From Aciditerrimonas ferrireducens (lineage in GTDB: Bacteria > Actinomycetota > Acidimicrobiia > Acidimicrobiales > UBA8190), in the NCBI RefSeq assembly GCF_023130475.1, contig NZ_JAKHEX010000007.1:1-64000 (forward strand): a stretch of DNA of 64,000 nucleotides. Reading direction: 5' to 3'. Within the stretch, counting starts at the first letter, position 1. Every line of letters starts with the position of its first letter. The position numbers were made by a program, and so were the translations under genes. Below, piece after piece: positions 29,155 through 37,527 of the stretch. The notes under the pieces are model-generated. The model was not told the origin of the DNA, made no database searches, and saw only the letters and a program-made list of their open reading frames with translations.

Positions 29155-30263
29155 GCACCGCCGTCCTCGTCTCCTTCCGCCTCGGGGGGACCGACGGGGT
29201 CTCGGTCGAGGCCGCCAAGTGGGCCTGGGCCCTCGGCCAGCTCGGCTGGCGGGTCCGGACCCTGGCGGGCACCGGCTGCGCCGACCAGCTCCTCCCCGGC
29301 CTGGCCATCGACGCCGACCAGCCGCCCACGTCCCGCGAGCTGGCCGACGCGCTCGCCGACGCCGACCTCGTCGTCGTCGAGAACCTCCTCTCCCTCCCCC
29401 TCAACCCCCCCACCGCCCAGCTGCTCGCCAGGGTCCTCGCCGGCCGGCCGGCCCTCCTCCACCACCACGACCTGCCCTGGCAGCGCCCCCGCTTCGCCCG
29501 CCTCCCCCCGCCGCCCGACGACCCCGCCTGGGTCCACGTCGCCATCAACGCCCTCAGCCAACGCCAGCTCGCCCGTCGCGGCCTGCAGGCCGCCCTCCTC
29601 CGCAACGCCTTCGACCCGTCGGCCTTCGCCGCAGGCCGCCGGCAGGCCCTCCGCGACGCCCTCGGCGTCGAGCCCGACGAGCTCCTCCTCCTCCAGCCCA
29701 CCCGGGCCCTGCCCCGCAAGAACGTCCCCGGCGGCCTCGCCCTCAGCGCCCACCTCGCCCGCCAACCCCTCCTCCACCGAGCCGGCTGGCGGGCCGTCCG
29801 CTACTGGCTCGCCGGCCCCCCCGAGGACGGCTACGGCCCCGAGCTCACCCGCCTCCTCGCCGACCCGCCCCTCCCCGTCACCCACGGCCTCCCCCCCGGC
29901 GGCCCCTGGGACCCCGCCGACCTCTACGCTGCGTCCGACGCCGTCGTCCTCCCCTCGTTCTGGGAAGGGTTCGGCAACCCCACCATCGAGTCGGCCCTCG
30001 CCCGCCGCCCCCTCGCCCTCGGCCCCTTCCCCGTCGCCCGCGAGCTCGCCGCCTACGGCTTCTCCTGGGCCCTCCCCGACGACTGGACCCCCGCGACCCA
30101 CGCCGCCCTCGCCGCCGACCTTGCCGAGTGGCTGGCAGAGCCTCAGAAGTGGCGAACGGATCGGAACGAGGCGGTGGCCCGGCGACACTTCGCCCTCACC
30201 GACCTGCCCCTCCGTCTCGACCCTCTCCTTCGACGGGTCCTCGGCCGGTCGCCCCTGCCCTAG
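29151..30263 (+). CDS. glycosyltransferase (GT-B fold, GT4-like)
   Basis: A 370-residue GT-B glycosyltransferase. The N-terminal domain starts LVSFRLGGTDGVSVEAAKW, the acceptor side. The donor domain contains QPTRALPRKNVPGGL and the nucleotide-sugar motif PSFWEGFGNPTIESALARR, a version of the EX7E motif of GT4. Donor and acceptor are unknown. The start overlaps cbiX by 4 bases, although the two functions are not obviously linked. Its TAG stop is part of the -10 box of the next gene. The third positions are almost uniformly C, stronger than in neighbours. Confidence 0.82.
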
Positions 30264-30266
30264 GCT
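30261..30266 (+). promoter_or_regulatory. -10 box TAGGCT, built on the upstream stop codon
   Basis: TAGGCT begins with the TAG stop of the glycosyltransferase and ends 7 bases before the GTG of the TetR gene. Confidence 0.5.
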
Positions 30267-30273
30267 GCACGCC

Positions 30274-31059
30274 GTGGCGGCGCTCCCCGACCCGGCCCCG
30301 CGGCCCGCCGTCGGCCGGCCTCCCAAGCGACTCCCGGCCCGCAAGCGGCGCCAACAGCTCCTCGACGTCGCCCTCCGCGTCTTCGCCGCCAAGGGCTACG
30401 CCGCCACCACCATGGACGACATCGCCGAGGCCGCCGGCGTCACCAAACCTCTTCTGTACCAGCACTTCGCCTCCAAGCGGGCCCTCTACCTCGAGCTCGT
30501 CGACGCCGTCGCCCAGGACCTCCTCCAAGCCATCGCCCAGTCCACCGCCGGCGCCGCCGGGCCCCGCCAGCAGGTCGAGGCGGGCTTCGCCGCCTACTTC
30601 CGCCTCGTCGTCCACCACGCCGATGCCTTCCGCCTCCTCTTCGGCAGCGAGGCGCCCGCCGACCCCGAGCTCTCCGACTGGCTCCGCCGGGTCGAGGACG
30701 TCCTGGCCGGCGCCGTCGGCAGCCTCATCGAGGCCGGCCTCGACGACGAGCATCGTCTCCTCCTCGCCCACGCCGTGGTCGGCATGGCCGAAGGGGCCAG
30801 CCGCTTCCTCCTCACCCGCCAGCCCGGTCGGGACCATCTCCCCCCCGAGGACGCGCCCGAAGCCGCCAAGGACCTGGCGGCCGACCGCCTCGCACGCCGC
30901 CTCGCCGATCTCGCGACCGGTCCGAGCGGTCCCCGCCACGACGACGCGGGGCTGTCGCACCTCGGGACACGGGGTCCGAGCAGCCAAGGACCGCGCTGGT
31001 TCACGGCGAGCCATCGGGGCCCTCACCAGTCGTTGTGGAGTTTGTGTGACATGTTGTGA
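30274..31059 (+). CDS. TetR-family transcriptional regulator
   Basis: A 261-residue TetR regulator. After a Pro/Arg-rich N-terminus, the helix-turn-helix reads YAATTMDDIAEAAGVTKPLLYQHFASK (split over helices 2-4). The ligand-binding domain is helical and of normal size, with a polar C-terminal tail of about 50 residues that is unusual. Ligand and targets are unknown; neighbours are a glycosyltransferase and a DUF4395 membrane protein. It may control itself through the adjacent leaderless promoter. Confidence 0.9.
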   Translation: MAALPDPAPRPAVGRPPKRLPARKRRQQLLDVALRVFAAKGYAATTMDDIAEAAGVTKPLLYQHFASKRALYLELVDAVAQDLLQAIAQSTAGAAGPRQQVEAGFAAYFRLVVHHADAFRLLFGSEAPADPELSDWLRRVEDVLAGAVGSLIEAGLDDEHRLLLAHAVVGMAEGASRFLLTRQPGRDHLPPEDAPEAAKDLAADRLARRLADLATGPSGPRHDDAGLSHLGTRGPSSQGPRWFTASHRGPHQSLWSLCDML

Positions 31060-31137
31060 AAAGACGAGGCCCACCGCTCATCCCCCCGCCCCGCCTCCTC
31101 ACACCCGCGTCTTTCCCCATAAAGCCGATCATAATGG

Positions 31138-31143
31138 TAAGAT
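31138..31143 (+). promoter_or_regulatory. -10 box TAAGAT, leaderless start of the DUF4395 gene
   Basis: TAAGAT ends 6 bases before the GTG at 31150 within the most AT-rich patch of the window (31110-31146), making it the best promoter seen here. Confidence 0.65.
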
Positions 31144-31149
31144 TTTGCC

Positions 31150-31644
31150 GTGCTTCGCTCACTGCTGCGGTTCCCCGACCCGGTCAACGAGCTCGCCGCC
31201 CGGGTCGTCGCTGCCGGGGTCGTCGTCCTGACCCTCGCCACCCTGGCGGGCCAGGAGGGTTGGCTCCTCGTCCCCCTGGCCGCCGGCTTCTGGGCTCGGG
31301 TGGCGAGCGGCCCCCGCTTCAGCCCCCTGGGCCGGTTCGCCACCCAGGTGGTCGCGCCACGGCTCGGATCGCCGAGGCTCGTTCCGGGACGTCCGAAGCG
31401 TTTCGCCCAGGGCATCGGGGCGCTCTGCTCGACCACCGCTGCCGTGCTCTGGCTCGCCACCGGAGACCGGTTGGCCGCCACGGTCGTGCTGGTCGCGCTC
31501 CTGCTGGCTGCCGGCCTGGAGGCCGCCTTGGGTCTCTGCCTGGGCTGCCGCCTCTTCGCGCTGCTGGGCCGGCTGGGCCTTCTCCCCGCCACAGCCTGCC
31601 CAGAGTGCGCTGACCTCAGCCGCCGGTGGGCGGAGCGGGTGTGA
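31150..31644 (+). CDS. DUF4395 family membrane protein
   Basis: A 164-residue membrane protein. It shows the DUF4395 pattern FPDPVNELAARVVA at the start, GPRFSPLGRFA, PGRPKRFAQGIG, and C-terminal CLGCRLF and CPECADL cysteine pairs, with about four hydrophobic helices. The family often accompanies thioredoxin-like proteins or rhodaneses in actinobacteria, suggesting thiol or sulfur chemistry; that is inference. The last 29 bases overlap the end of the convergent phosphatase gene. Confidence 0.85.
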   Translation: MLRSLLRFPDPVNELAARVVAAGVVVLTLATLAGQEGWLLVPLAAGFWARVASGPRFSPLGRFATQVVAPRLGSPRLVPGRPKRFAQGIGALCSTTAAVLWLATGDRLAATVVLVALLLAAGLEAALGLCLGCRLFALLGRLGLLPATACPECADLSRRWAERV

Positions 31645-32146
31645 GCCGGCGGGCCAGCTCGTCGACCAGCGTACGGATGCGGGCAGCCAGGGTCTGGTAG
31701 CTGGCGGGGTCCTCGGGGTCGGGCTCGGCGACCTCGTCCTGCTCGGAGAGCCTGGCCGTCGAGAGGTGTAGCGCGCCGAGCCGTTCGGTGAGGGGCGCGG
31801 GGCCGAGGGGGAGACGGGACGCCAACCAGGGGAGGGTGGCGGTCCGCTCGGCGGCACCGGGGCACCACTGGCGGACCCAGGCGACGTGCTCCCGGGCCAT
31901 GGCCACGACGAGGGTGGCCTGGTCGAGCAAGGCAGGGGTGGCCTGCCGGGAGCGGTGGGGCGGCACCGGGAGCCCCAGGGCGACCAGGGCGTCTCGGGTC
32001 CGCCATCCCATGGGTTGCCCGGGCACCGCCAAGGTCCCGGCACTGGTCGCCTGGTAGGGCCCGCCGTGGGCGTCGAGCACCGCCGCCGCCATCACCGAGC
32101 GGACGGCGTTGCCGGTGCAGAGGAAGAGCACTGAGGGCCGGGTCAC
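31616..32146 (-). CDS. low-molecular-weight protein tyrosine phosphatase / arsenate-reductase-like
   Basis: A 176-residue LMW-PTP fold protein. The phosphate loop CTGNAVRS places the nucleophile at Cys10 and the arginine at Arg16. The late acidic EPDPEDPASY supplies the general-acid Asp with the usual following Pro. The typical ISRxxxS form is NAVRSV here. It probably removes phosphate from protein tyrosine; arsenate reduction is less likely because resolving cysteines are not evident. Starts leaderless at a GTG, 6 bases after TAGCCT. Confidence 0.85.
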   Translation of the reverse strand: MTRPSVLFLCTGNAVRSVMAAAVLDAHGGPYQATSAGTLAVPGQPMGWRTRDALVALGLPVPPHRSRQATPALLDQATLVVAMAREHVAWVRQWCPGAAERTATLPWLASRLPLGPAPLTERLGALHLSTARLSEQDEVAEPDPEDPASYQTLAARIRTLVDELARRLTPAPPTGG

Positions 32147-32152
32147 GGCCCG

Positions 32153-32158
32153 AGGCTA
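32153..32158 (-). promoter_or_regulatory. -10 box TAGCCT, leaderless start of the phosphatase gene
   Basis: TAGCCT ends 6 bases before the GTG at 32146 on the minus strand. Confidence 0.5.
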
Positions 32159-32261
32159 GGACCCCATCGGGGCCAGGACGCGCCCGTGCGGCCCGCCCCG
32201 GGGGAGGCCGGGGGCGCGGACCGCACGGGGTCGCCTGGTGGTGGAGAGGCGAACGGCCGGG

Positions 32262-33704
32262 TCAAGCGCCAGGCGGCACCGCCCCGGGGACGGGCTGCTG
32301 GGCAGCTCGCACCACCTCGCCGGCGGCCTCGACGACATCCTCGGGGGAGAGCTCGTCGAGGCTCCGGCGGGCGGGCTCGGGCACCAGCAGGGTGAGCAGG
32401 GCGCCCACCAGGGCGAAGCCCGCCGAGAGCTTGAGGGCACCAGCGACCCCCAGGTGGTCCTTGATGACGGGGAAGAGGTAGACGCCGATGAAGGCCCCGA
32501 CCTTCGCCACCCCGGCGCTGATGCCATGGCCGGTGCTGCGGGCACTGGTGGGGTAGACCTCGCCGGCCAGCACGAAGGTCGTGGTGTTGGGCCCGAACTC
32601 GGCGAAGAAGTAGCTCATGCCGAAGAGGATGAGGAAGGGGCCGACTGCCGCCGTGATGCCGGGGATGACCCCGATGAGGAGGAAGGCCAGGCCCATGAGG
32701 GGGAAGCCGATCAGCTGAAGGCGCCGGTGCCCGATGCGGTCCATGGCGAAGGCCGCCAGGTAGTAGCCCGGCACCGCGGCGACCGAGAAGACGATGAGCT
32801 GGAGGGCCAGGGCCTCGGTCAAGACGTGGGCCCCGTGGCTGCCCAGCACGCTCTTCACGATGAGGGGGGCCGAGACCGAGTTGCCGTAGTAGGCGTAGTC
32901 GAACACGAACCAGGCGCCTGCGGTCCCGGCCAGGTAGAGGAGGTAGCGGGGGGTGCTCAGGAACTGCCAGAGGCCGATCCGCCGGCCAGGACCGTCGCTG
33001 ATCCCCTGGAGGTCGGTCTGCACGGCACCCTCGGAGTAGGAGGCGACCGCCACGGCCGCCTCCCGCCGCTGGCCCTCCACCTTGGCCTGGTAGCGGGGGG
33101 ACTCGGGCATGCGCCGACGGAGGAGCACCACGCCGGCGGCCGGCAGGGCACCCAGGCCGAGGAGGATCCGCCAGGTCACGTCGTGGTTCACCCCGGCCGA
33201 CAGCAGGGCCAGGGCAGCGACGTAGCCGGCCACGGTGCCGAGGGCCTGCATGGAGAAGACCAGGCCGACGAGCTTCCCCCGGTTGCGGCGGTTGGAGAAC
33301 TCGCTCATGAGGACGGCCGACATCGGATAGTCACCGCCGACCCCGATGCCGAGGATGAACCGGAACGCCAGCAGCCAGGCCAGGCTCGGGGCGAAGGCCG
33401 AGGCCAGGGCACCGCCCACCATCAGGGCGGCTTCGAGGCCGTAGATCTTCTTCCGACCCAGCACGTCGGCGACGCGACCGAAGATGAAGGCCCCGACGAA
33501 GGCCGAGATGAGGGTGATGGAGTTCACCAGCCCGGTCTCCGAGGAGCTCAAGTGCCACTGCTTGGCGATCAGGGTCGTGGCCGTCCCGATGATGAACAGG
33601 TCGTACGCGTCGGTGAAGAACCCCATCCCGGCGACCACCACCGACCGGGTGTGGAACCGGCTCAAGGGTGCTTCGTCGAGGGCGGTCGTCAACTGATCGG
33701 ACAC
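32262..33704 (-). CDS. MFS transporter, phosphate:H+ symporter-like
   Basis: A 480-residue twelve-helix major facilitator protein. The first helix GMGFFTDAYDLFIIGTA is characteristic of the PHS (phosphate symporter) and related sugar/organic-acid branch. The loop 2-3 motif is GRVADVLGRKKIYG, the loop after helix 6 carries MPESPRY, and helix 4 is preceded by FRFILGIGVGGDYPMSAVLMSEF. Substrate could be phosphate or an organic anion. The GTG start has GGAGG eight bases upstream. No partner gene is adjacent on the same strand. Confidence 0.85.
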   Translation of the reverse strand: MSDQLTTALDEAPLSRFHTRSVVVAGMGFFTDAYDLFIIGTATTLIAKQWHLSSSETGLVNSITLISAFVGAFIFGRVADVLGRKKIYGLEAALMVGGALASAFAPSLAWLLAFRFILGIGVGGDYPMSAVLMSEFSNRRNRGKLVGLVFSMQALGTVAGYVAALALLSAGVNHDVTWRILLGLGALPAAGVVLLRRRMPESPRYQAKVEGQRREAAVAVASYSEGAVQTDLQGISDGPGRRIGLWQFLSTPRYLLYLAGTAGAWFVFDYAYYGNSVSAPLIVKSVLGSHGAHVLTEALALQLIVFSVAAVPGYYLAAFAMDRIGHRRLQLIGFPLMGLAFLLIGVIPGITAAVGPFLILFGMSYFFAEFGPNTTTFVLAGEVYPTSARSTGHGISAGVAKVGAFIGVYLFPVIKDHLGVAGALKLSAGFALVGALLTLLVPEPARRSLDELSPEDVVEAAGEVVRAAQQPVPGAVPPGA

Positions 33705-33996
33705 GGGCGCCCTCCTTCGGGGCGCTCGTCGCAGGCTCGGGACTTCCGGCCGTTGCCGCCATTGTCCGAGGCCCAGGTTGCCCCGAGGCGACCCCCGGAT
33801 GGCCGGGGGGTAACGCCTGGGTGAACTCTTCGCGACATCGGGGCGGGGCCGTCGGCGCGGTGGTCGATCCGGGGGCGTCCGACCCGAACAGGCACCCATC
33901 CCAAGCCCCTGACCAGGGCCATCGCTCAGCTGGTGGGCTCGGAGTACCCTGGGGACGTGGCGGCGGACGCCGCCGCCAACCGAGGAGGACTAGACC

Positions 33997-35349
33997 GTGA
34001 CCACCACCGCTGCCGCCCAGGGGGCCACCGAGCGCCGAGAGGACGACGCCCTGCTCCAGGAGCTCCGGGCCTGGCTGAAGGACAACTGGGACCCGGACCT
34101 GTCCGTGGGCGAATGGTGGGAGCGCCTCGGGCTCGCCGGGTGGGCGGCCCCGAGCCTTCCGGCCAACGCCTACGGCCGGGACCTGTCCCGGGCCGACGCG
34201 GTGCGGGTCGAGCAGGAGATCGCGGCCCACGGGGCCCTGGGCGCCCCGGGTGGCCTGGGTCTGTTGCTGGCCGCCCCGACCATCGCCGTCCACGGCACCC
34301 AGGCCCAGATCGACCGCTACGTCCGGGGCATCGTCACCGGCCAGGACGCCTGGTGCCAGCTCTTCAGCGAGCCCCAGGCCGGTTCGGACCTCGCGGGGCT
34401 GCAGACGAAGGCGGTGCGGGACGGCGACGAGTGGGTCGTGACGGGGCAGAAGGTCTGGACCTCGGGGGGACAGATCGCCGACTACGGGATGCTCCTGGCC
34501 CGGACCGATCCCGAGGCGCCGAAGCACCGGGGCATCAGCTACTTCGCCCTCCCGATGCACCAGCCCGGGGTCGAGGTCCGGCCCCTGCGGGAGATGACCG
34601 GGCGGGCCCTGTTCAACGAGGTCTTCCTCACCGAGGCCGTCGTGGCCGACGATGCCCGCATCGGGGACCTGAACGACGGGTGGCGGGTCGCCAACACCAC
34701 GTTGGCCTTCGAGCGCGCCGGGCTCGGTGCGGGCGGGGGGTCGGCCGGTGGCGGCAGCGGGGCCATGCCGGGCTCGGTGGCCGGTCACCTCGAGCGCCGG
34801 GCCGGTGACTTCGTGGCTGGCCCGGGCCGGCGGGCGGCGGGCAGCGACGCCGCCGGCCCCGGCTCGTTGGCCCGCTCGGGCACCGCGCTGCTCGTCGAGG
34901 CCGCTCGGCGTCGGGGGCTCCTCGAGGACCCCGTCATCCGCCAGGGCCTGGTCCGCCTCCACATCCTGAACGAGCTCGGTCGCTTCAACACCGCCCGGGT
35001 CAAGGCCGCCCGGGAGGCCGGCCGGGACGTCCCCGGCATGCCGAACATCGCCAAGCTCACCATGAGCGAGGTGGTCCGCCTCGTCCGGGACCTCGGTCTC
35101 CAGATCCTCGGCCCCTACGGCACCCTCCACGGCTACAGCGAGGACGACCGACGCCAGCTGGCGGAGGCCACCGGCATGGCCGAGCTCACGGCCATCACCG
35201 AGGCCGCCCTCTTCGCCCAGGCACCCCCGATCTACGGCGGCACCGACCAGATCCAGCGGAACATCCTGGGCGAGCGGGTCCTGGGCCTGCCGAAGGAGCC
35301 CGGCCCGGACCGGGATACCCCCTTCTCGCAGCTGCCCAAGAACGCCTGA
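33997..35349 (+). CDS. acyl-CoA dehydrogenase (FadE type), Gly at the usual catalytic Glu position
   Basis: A 450-residue acyl-CoA dehydrogenase. FAD and substrate motifs are CQLFSEPQAGSDLAGLQTKAV and VTGQKVWTSGGQIADYG; the C-terminal PPIYGGTDQIQRNILGERVLGLP is typical of actinobacterial FadE proteins. In that motif the glutamate used as base by MCAD-type enzymes is replaced by Gly (YGGT), so the base must lie elsewhere, as in IVD-like enzymes, or in a partner subunit. A low-complexity Gly/Ala insertion at about residues 245-290 is unusual. GAGGAGG precedes the GTG; TACCCT at 33945-33950 may be the -10 box. Substrate unknown. Confidence 0.88.
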   Translation: MTTTAAAQGATERREDDALLQELRAWLKDNWDPDLSVGEWWERLGLAGWAAPSLPANAYGRDLSRADAVRVEQEIAAHGALGAPGGLGLLLAAPTIAVHGTQAQIDRYVRGIVTGQDAWCQLFSEPQAGSDLAGLQTKAVRDGDEWVVTGQKVWTSGGQIADYGMLLARTDPEAPKHRGISYFALPMHQPGVEVRPLREMTGRALFNEVFLTEAVVADDARIGDLNDGWRVANTTLAFERAGLGAGGGSAGGGSGAMPGSVAGHLERRAGDFVAGPGRRAAGSDAAGPGSLARSGTALLVEAARRRGLLEDPVIRQGLVRLHILNELGRFNTARVKAAREAGRDVPGMPNIAKLTMSEVVRLVRDLGLQILGPYGTLHGYSEDDRRQLAEATGMAELTAITEAALFAQAPPIYGGTDQIQRNILGERVLGLPKEPGPDRDTPFSQLPKNA

Positions 35350-35357
35350 GCCGCTGG

Positions 35358-36143
35358 TCAGCGCCGAGGCGGCGGCCAGGGACGCCGGGCCTCGAAGTGG
35401 GCCACGCGGGCCACCTCGACCTCCAGCTCCTTGAGCCCAGGCACCAGGTGTCGCGCCGCGACGGCCAGCAGGCTGCCGGTGAGCGGGGCGGCCCAGTAGA
35501 GCCAGTAGGCGTGCCACTGGCCGCTCACCACCGCCGGGCCGAGGCTGCGGGCCGGGTTCGTGCTGGTGCCGGAGTAGGCCGCTTCCAGCCAGACCATCAG
35601 GCCGTACATGGGGGGCAGGGTGCACGGCGTCCAGGCCCGCAACCGGGGATGGGCGACGAAGACGACGACCGTGGCCACCAGCACGAAGGTGGTCAGGGTC
35701 TCACCCAGGTAGGCCGGGCCGATCCCGGCCGGTCCGGGCATCGTCGCCCCGTAGGCCACCTGCTGCCCGAGGGAACCGAAGGCCAGGAGCGGCAGGGCCC
35801 CGAGGACCGCTCCTGTCAGCTGTGCTGCCACATAGCCCAGCAAGGCGGCACCCGGCAGGGTGCCTTCGCACCAGAACGCGAAGGACACCGCCGGGTTGAG
35901 GTGGGCACCGCTCACCCTGCCGACCGGCGAGAGCGTCACGGTCATGCCCACCGCCCCGAACAGTCCGCCGGTCAAGGCCCGCCGGGCAGCCAGGGATGGC
36001 AGCACCGACGCCAAAGGCCCGTGGGGCGCGCTGGCCACGATGACCACCGAGAGACCCACCCCGACCAGCACGGCGGTGCCCACCAGCTCGGCGGCACACG
36101 CTGCCAAGAGGTGGCGGTGACCCACCGACCCATCCTGTCGCAT
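35358..36143 (-). CDS. MIP family channel (aquaporin/glycerol facilitator)
   Basis: A 261-residue six-helix channel with both half-helix signatures, AHLNPAVSF and GTSTNPARSLGPA, which line the pore. The second NPA is followed by ARS, so the selectivity-filter arginine is present. The residues around the filter do not clearly separate a water channel from a small-solute one. A 29-residue Arg/Glu-rich C-terminal tail is cytoplasmic. The gene ends 8 bases from the stop of the convergent acyl-CoA dehydrogenase. Confidence 0.88.
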   Translation of the reverse strand: MRQDGSVGHRHLLAACAAELVGTAVLVGVGLSVVIVASAPHGPLASVLPSLAARRALTGGLFGAVGMTVTLSPVGRVSGAHLNPAVSFAFWCEGTLPGAALLGYVAAQLTGAVLGALPLLAFGSLGQQVAYGATMPGPAGIGPAYLGETLTTFVLVATVVVFVAHPRLRAWTPCTLPPMYGLMVWLEAAYSGTSTNPARSLGPAVVSGQWHAYWLYWAAPLTGSLLAVAARHLVPGLKELEVEVARVAHFEARRPWPPPRR

Positions 36144-36221
36144 GCCGCTCGCCGGCGGGGCGGGCCGACTGGCCGAGGCGCAGCAGGACCCTCTCGCCAG
36201 CCGGTCAGGGGACCAGGGGGC

Positions 36222-37439
36222 TCAGGGGATGTGGATGCCCGAGATGGCCCGGGCGATGATGAGCCGCTGGATCTCCGAGGTGCCCTCGAAGATGGTGTAG
36301 ATCTTGGAGTCCCGGTGCCAGCGCTCCACGGGGTGCTCCCGGATGTAGCCGTAGCCGCCCATGATCTGGATGGCCTGCTCGGTGACCCAGACCGCGGTCT
36401 CCCCGGCGAAGAGCTTCGACATCGACCCCTCGCCGGCCGTGAAGGGCTGGCCGCTCCGGCCCATCCACGCGGCCCGCCAGACCAGCATCCGGGAAGCGTC
36501 GATCCGAGTCTTCATGTCGGCCAGCTTGAAGGCGATGCCTTGGTTCTCGATGATGGCCCGCCCGAAGGCCTTCCGCTCCTTGGCGTAGTCCAGGGCGTAC
36601 TCGTAGGCCGCCCGGGCGATGCCCAGGGCCTGGGCGCCGACCGCCGGCCGGGACGCCTCGAAGGTGGCCATGGCCGCCTGGGACTTCGACCGCTTCCCTT
36701 CCCGGGCGCGGGCCAGGCGCTCGTCCAGCTTCTCCTTCCCGCCCAGCAGGCAGCGCCCCGGGACCCGGACGTTGTCCAGAACCACCTCGGCGGTGTGCGA
36801 GGCCCGGATCCCCATCTTCTTGAACTTCTGCCCCTGGCTCAGCCCCGGGGTCCCCGGGGGCACCACGAAGCTGGCCTGTCCGCGGGAGCCGAGTTCGGGG
36901 TCCACGCTGGCCACCACCACGTGGACGTCTGCGATGCCCCCGTTGGTGATCCAGGTCTTCGTCCCGTTCAGGACCCACTCGTCCTTGGCCTCGTCGTAGA
37001 CCGCCCGGGTCCGCAACGAGCTCACGTCGGAGCCGGCGTCGGGCTCCGAGACGCAGAACGCCGCGAGCTGGATCTTGTCCGGAGTCCCGTAGCACTGGGG
37101 GCCCCACTCCATCAGCTGCTCAGGGGTCCCGTTCGCCGCGATCCCCGCCAGACCCAGGCTCGAGCCCAAGATGGCCAGGGCGATCCCGGCGTCGCCCCAG
37201 GCCAGCTCCTCGCAGGCGATCGGGAGGGTCAGCCCGGTCTCGTCGGCGAAGGCCTGGGCCATGAAGTCGAAGGAGTAGAGCCCGATCTTCGCCGCCTCCT
37301 CCACCACCGGCCGGGGGAACTCCTCCCGCTCGTCCCACTCGTGGGCCACGGGCCGGATGGTCTGCTCGGCGAAGTCGTGGACCCACTTCTGGATCTGGAG
37401 CTGGTCCTCGTTGAGCTCCATCGAGAACGGCTGCGGCAT
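36222..37439 (-). CDS. acyl-CoA dehydrogenase (MCAD/GCD type)
   Basis: A 405-residue acyl-CoA dehydrogenase with full motifs: FCVSEPDAGSDVSSLRTRA, NGTKTWITNGGIADV, the FAD segment IMGGYGYIREHPVERWHRDSK split over the domain, and YTIFEGTSEIQRL in which Glu385 is the expected base. A basic insert (REGKRSKSQ) lies before helix G. Oxidises an acyl-CoA at C2-C3, passing electrons to ETF. AGGAGAG lies before the ATG. A TTACC-CGAC-GGTAA inverted repeat 48-61 bases upstream of the start may bind a TetR-type regulator. Confidence 0.9.
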   Translation of the reverse strand: MPQPFSMELNEDQLQIQKWVHDFAEQTIRPVAHEWDEREEFPRPVVEEAAKIGLYSFDFMAQAFADETGLTLPIACEELAWGDAGIALAILGSSLGLAGIAANGTPEQLMEWGPQCYGTPDKIQLAAFCVSEPDAGSDVSSLRTRAVYDEAKDEWVLNGTKTWITNGGIADVHVVVASVDPELGSRGQASFVVPPGTPGLSQGQKFKKMGIRASHTAEVVLDNVRVPGRCLLGGKEKLDERLARAREGKRSKSQAAMATFEASRPAVGAQALGIARAAYEYALDYAKERKAFGRAIIENQGIAFKLADMKTRIDASRMLVWRAAWMGRSGQPFTAGEGSMSKLFAGETAVWVTEQAIQIMGGYGYIREHPVERWHRDSKIYTIFEGTSEIQRLIIARAISGIHIP

Positions 37440-37486
37440 CGTGCTCTCCTTCCGACCCTCCCTGGGTCCCTCGGCCACCACCCAGT

Positions 37487-37500
37487 TTACCCGACGGTAA
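37487..37500. promoter_or_regulatory. inverted repeat TTACCCGACGGTAA, candidate operator
   Basis: Two 5-base arms (TTACC/GGTAA) flank CGAC, in an AT-richer patch between the acyl-CoA dehydrogenase start and the 3' end of cysS. The position fits control of the dehydrogenase gene. Confidence 0.45.
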
Positions 37501-37527
37501 CAAGGCGGGTGGGCCGGATCGGACCGC

